In this document: positions 61,647 to 64,000 of the stretch, in pieces
How the letters are laid out: each line of letters opens with the position of its first letter
Position numbering within the stretch: position 1 is the stretch's first letter
NCBI RefSeq assembly: GCF_900155945.1
Contig: NZ_FTMN01000001.1
Span: 883,682 to 947,681 of the forward strand
Source of the DNA: Marinobacterium stanieri
GTDB lineage: Bacteria; Pseudomonadota; Gammaproteobacteria; Pseudomonadales; Balneatricaceae
Length of the DNA: 64,000 nucleotides
Direction of reading: 5' to 3'
The notes under the pieces: generated by a model
Databases searched by the model: none
The model's input: only the letters and a program-made list of their open reading frames with translations
Told to the model about the DNA's origin: nothing
Translations under genes and position numbers: made by a program

Positions 61647-62978
61647 ATGCCGCACAGCTGGAAAGAAACGCTAAACCGTTACCGCGACATCCGCCTGCTG
61701 TGGATATTCCTTATGGGCTGCTGCAGTGGTTTCCCCTTTCTACTCACCGGCAGCATCCTCAGTGGCTGGCTGGCCGATGCCGGTATCGCCCGCGCCGAAA
61801 TAGGCCTGCTGGGCAGCGTCGCCACCGTATACGCCATCAACTTTCTCTGGGCTCCCTTGATAGACCGGGTACGCCTGCCGGGACTGGGCCGTCTGGGGCA
61901 ACGCCGCAGCTGGATTCTGCTAACCCAGCTGTGCATGCTGTTCTTCATTTTATCGCTCACCACCATCGACCCTTCTTCACAGCTGCTACTGGCCGGAGCG
62001 CTGACTCTGGGTGTTGCTGCCAGCTCGGCGACCCAGGATATTGCGGTAGATGCCTTCCGTATCGATCAGTTTGCGCCCCATGAAAAGGACTCCTTGCCAC
62101 CGGCGGCCGCCATGGCCGTGACCGGCTGGTGGACCGGCTATGCCTGGCCGGGCTATCTGGCCTTTGCGCAAGCCGACCAGGTGGGCTGGAATATGGTCTA
62201 CCTGATGATGGCCGGTGTTCTGGTCCTGCTCATGCTGTTTACCCTCTGTGTGCGAGAGCCCGACACCGGCCGTGACCAGCTGCAGGCAAAGGCAGAACAA
62301 TCCTACGCTGAAGAGTTGCCGCAACGGCGCTGGCTGAACTGGCTGGCGGTCACCCTGATCGAGCCCTTTGCCGAATTTTTCCGCAAAAACGGCCTCAAGG
62401 TCGCGCTGATGCTGATGCTGTTCATTTTCCTGTTCAAGATCGGTGAGGCGTTCCTGGGGCGCATGTCGGTGGTGTTCTATAAGGAAGTCGGTTTCAGCAA
62501 TGAGCAGATCGGTGAATATACCAAGCTGTTCGGCTGGTTTATTACCGTCTTTTTCACGCTGCTGGGCAGTGCTTTCAACACCCGCTTTGGTGTGGTCAAA
62601 GGCCTGTTACTGGGCGGCAGCGCCATGGCGGCCAGTAACCTGATGTTTGCCCTGCTCGCCAGCGTCGGACCGGTGGAGTGGCTGTTGCTGCTGACACTGA
62701 TCATCGATAACTTCACCACCGCGTTTTCCACCGTGGCGTTCGTGTCTTTCCTGACGCTGCTCACCGGTCGCGCCTTCAGTGCGACCCAATACGCCCTGCT
62801 CGCTTCTTTGGGTAACCTGAGCCGGACCACGCTGGCCGGGTTCAGTGGCTATACCGTGGACTGGCTGGGCAGCTGGGAACGTTTTTTCGTGGTCACCGCA
62901 CTGATGGTGCTGCCTTCACTGTTGATGCTCTGGCTGGTCAGACACCGGATCGAGCGTATCGGTCAGGATAATAGATAA
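61647..62978 (+). CDS. ampG: AmpG-like muropeptide permease (MFS)
   Basis: AmpG imports anhydro-muropeptides from the periplasm for cell-wall recycling and influences beta-lactamase induction. The 443-residue protein has 12 or more helices and close AmpG matches: 'LLWIFLMGCCSGFPFLLTGSILSGWL', 'FLWAPLIDRVRLPGLGRLGQRRSW' and 'SSATQDIAVDAFRID'. It lies about 90 bp after the SDR gene, with GGGAG before the ATG. A Fur-like site overlaps its stop codon. The substrate range is inferred from the family. Confidence 0.85.
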   Translation: MPHSWKETLNRYRDIRLLWIFLMGCCSGFPFLLTGSILSGWLADAGIARAEIGLLGSVATVYAINFLWAPLIDRVRLPGLGRLGQRRSWILLTQLCMLFFILSLTTIDPSSQLLLAGALTLGVAASSATQDIAVDAFRIDQFAPHEKDSLPPAAAMAVTGWWTGYAWPGYLAFAQADQVGWNMVYLMMAGVLVLLMLFTLCVREPDTGRDQLQAKAEQSYAEELPQRRWLNWLAVTLIEPFAEFFRKNGLKVALMLMLFIFLFKIGEAFLGRMSVVFYKEVGFSNEQIGEYTKLFGWFITVFFTLLGSAFNTRFGVVKGLLLGGSAMAASNLMFALLASVGPVEWLLLLTLIIDNFTTAFSTVAFVSFLTLLTGRAFSATQYALLASLGNLSRTTLAGFSGYTVDWLGSWERFFVVTALMVLPSLLMLWLVRHRIERIGQDNR

Positions 62979-62995
62979 TAGTAATTATTATCATT
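62974..62995 (+). promoter_or_regulatory. Fur-box-like site upstream of a small ORF
   Basis: GATAATAGTAATTATTATCA is a nearly perfect dyad matching the Fur consensus. It overlaps the ampG stop codon and is about 60-80 bp upstream of the 71-codon gene starting at 63054. Confidence 0.8.
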
Positions 62996-63053
62996 TACAT
63001 ATTCTAAGACGCTCGCTATAGTCTTCATTACACGCGTAACGGAGGCAATGAGG

Positions 63054-63269
63054 ATGACTTTTCAGATCAACGCCTGGCTGGAACGCCCGGCCCCCAAATT
63101 GACCATCAGTGACAAGAGCAGTGGCATGACCCTGCTGGAATGGAAGGAACCGCAACTGAGTCGGCTACTGGATAAAGGCGGGCTGGTTGCGTCGGATTTT
63201 GGCCAGGGCACCGAGGGAGATCAGCAGGCACTGGCACGGGAGCTTTTTCTGCTCTGCTGTCAGGATTAA
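63054..63269 (+). CDS. Small putative Fur-regulated protein of unknown function
   Basis: This 71-residue protein is not recognised. It has no signal peptide or membrane helix, mixed charge, and an unusual C-terminus with adjacent cysteines ('LFLLCCQD'). 'MTLLEWKEPQLSRLLDKGGLVASDFGQG' spans the middle in outline. An ATG at 63048 is too close to GGAGG; the ATG at 63054 is well spaced. A strong Fur-like box directly upstream suggests iron repression. A hairpin follows the stop codon. The vicinal Cys pair could bind metal or be redox-active; that is speculation. Confidence 0.75.
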   Translation: MTFQINAWLERPAPKLTISDKSSGMTLLEWKEPQLSRLLDKGGLVASDFGQGTEGDQQALARELFLLCCQD

Positions 63270-63302
63270 CCCCGACCGAGCGGATCAATCGCTCGGCCGG
63301 GG
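63270..63302. terminator. Bidirectional hairpin between the small Fur-linked gene and yajQ
   Basis: CCCCG-a-CCGAGCG pairs with CGCTCGG-c-CGGGG around a seven-base loop. It lies at the convergent ends of both genes. No clear U run is present. Confidence 0.6.
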
Positions 63303-63323
63303 CAAGGGACGATCGGGGCGTGA

Positions 63324-63806
63324 TCAGTCGCGGAAGTTGTTGAACTGCAGCGGCAACTCAATATCCGCTTCACGCAGCAGGGCCATGGCCTGTTGCAGAT
63401 CGTCGCGCTTCTTGCCGGTGATACGTACCTTCTCACCCTGAATCTGCGCCTGTACCTTGAGCTTGGACTCCTTCACCGTTTTGGTGATCTTCTTGCACAG
63501 CGCCTGATCCAGACCCTGACGCAAAATCACTTCCTGGCGGGCTTTCACACCGCCCAGTTCCGGATCCTTGATCTCCAGACACTTGATATCGATCTTGCGA
63601 CCGGTCAGCTTGGCCTTGAGCATCTCCAGCATCTGCTGCAGCTGGAAATCCACTTCAGCCTCCAGCTGTACCTTGTCACCGCTGTGTTCAAAACTGGCGC
63701 TCACGCCCTTGAAGTCATAACGGCTCTGCAGTTCACGGCTGGCTTGATCGACAGCATTGGTTACTTCATGCATATCCAGTTCGGATACAACATCAAATGA
63801 AGGCAT
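63324..63806 (-). CDS. yajQ: YajQ-family nucleotide/cyclic-di-GMP-binding protein
   Basis: The 160-residue protein has the YajQ pattern: 'MPSFDVVSELDMHEVTNAVDQASRELQSRYDFKG' in outline at the start, 'KIDIKCLEIKDPELGGVKARQEVIL' in the middle and 'KVRITGKKRDDLQQAMALLRE' near the end. YajQ homologues bind cyclic di-GMP in some bacteria and RNA or nucleotides in others. The ATG at 63806 follows AGGAGAT; a longer frame to 63983 is not supported. It is divergent from panE. Confidence 0.93.
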   Translation of the reverse strand: MPSFDVVSELDMHEVTNAVDQASRELQSRYDFKGVSASFEHSGDKVQLEAEVDFQLQQMLEMLKAKLTGRKIDIKCLEIKDPELGGVKARQEVILRQGLDQALCKKITKTVKESKLKVQAQIQGEKVRITGKKRDDLQQAMALLREADIELPLQFNNFRD

Positions 63807-63878
63807 GGCGCATCTCCTGTTAATATCGTGTTGTTCCCCTATATGGGGGCACTTGTCTCGATTTCCAGCGGAGTATAC

Positions 63879-64000
63879 ATGCACTGGCACATTCTGGGCG
63901 CAGGCGCCATAGGAACACTCTGGGCAGACCTGCTGATGCAGGCCGGCCACTCGGTTACCCTGATTCTGCGGCAGGCCAATCACAGCCTGGAACAGGGCAT
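63879..64000 (+). CDS. panE: 2-dehydropantoate 2-reductase, N-terminal fragment
   Basis: The first 40 codons are present before the window ends. 'MHWHILGAGAIGTLWADLLMQAGHSVTLILR' in outline is the NADP-binding Rossmann start of ketopantoate reductase, with the G-x-G-x-x-G loop. The enzyme makes pantoate for CoA synthesis. GCGGAG lies before the ATG. The yajQ-panE divergent arrangement recurs in gammaproteobacteria. The partial length keeps confidence moderate. Confidence 0.8.
   Translation, partial: MHWHILGAGAIGTLWADLLMQAGHSVTLILRQANHSLEQG

Overview
The window is an ordinary-looking bacterial chromosome segment, dense in genes and moderately GC-rich. It has no rRNA, no tRNA that I could recognise, no insertion sequence and no CRISPR array. 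The gene families point to a marine gammaproteobacterium of the Oceanospirillales/Alteromonadales type, perhaps near Marinobacterium or Marinobacter: a TRAP transporter, NhaC, NhaP2 and NSS sodium-coupled transporters, a Vibrio-like TonB2 system, a DUF3549 protein, [4Fe-4S] fumarase and a NIT-domain chemoreceptor. The genus is inference only.

Layout. 1-5.1 kb: an NhaP2-type antiporter (cut by the left edge), a DUF3549 protein, an overlapping pair of replication-loader-like genes (DnaT-like and lambda-P-like), a CBS-domain protein and purU. 5.3-12.4 kb, plus strand: an AMP-phosphorylase-like enzyme, a PRPP-synthetase-like enzyme and AlkB in a tight operon, then nfsA, a small conserved gene, a CobW/YjiA GTPase and an EAL-PAS protein. 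12.6-19.6 kb: a VOC protein, a Trp-rich small protein, an mmsA-dctPQM catabolic/TRAP operon with a divergent LysR regulator, and a cold-shock gene with a long leader. 20.3-27.0 kb: a chemoreceptor, a YgiQ radical SAM protein, NhaC and MtgA.

27.1-30.6 kb is a copper-resistance operon: a Cys-rich leader ORF, copA, copB and a cytochrome b562-like gene. The leader ORF's stop codon and the copA ribosome-binding site lie in the two arms of a perfect 10-bp inverted repeat with a second hairpin inside. This resembles the copper-sensing upstream-ORF switches known as CopL, CutF and CruR.

30.6-51.4 kb is largely iron acquisition. A PepSY-DUF2271-DUF4198-flavodoxin-EAL operon is divergent from a TonB-dependent receptor, with two Fur-box-like sites between them. 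A TonB2-type energising operon (DUF3450, TtpC, ExbB, ExbD, TonB, TPR) and an fhuF-C-D-B-ABC exporter operon each have their own Fur-box-like site. An SBP, a GNAT acetyltransferase and an NSS transporter sit between them. A further Fur-like site precedes a 71-residue protein of unknown function at 63.05 kb.

51.5-64 kb is core housekeeping: fumarase, a MenA-like prenyltransferase, trhP, thpR, a GST, a coiled-coil membrane protein, groES-groEL with a clear sigma-32-type promoter, fxsA, a FabG-like SDR, ampG, yajQ and the start of panE (cut by the right edge). The most interesting parts are the copper leader switch, the dnaT/lambda-P pair and the AMP-phosphorylase/PRPP-synthetase/AlkB operon.
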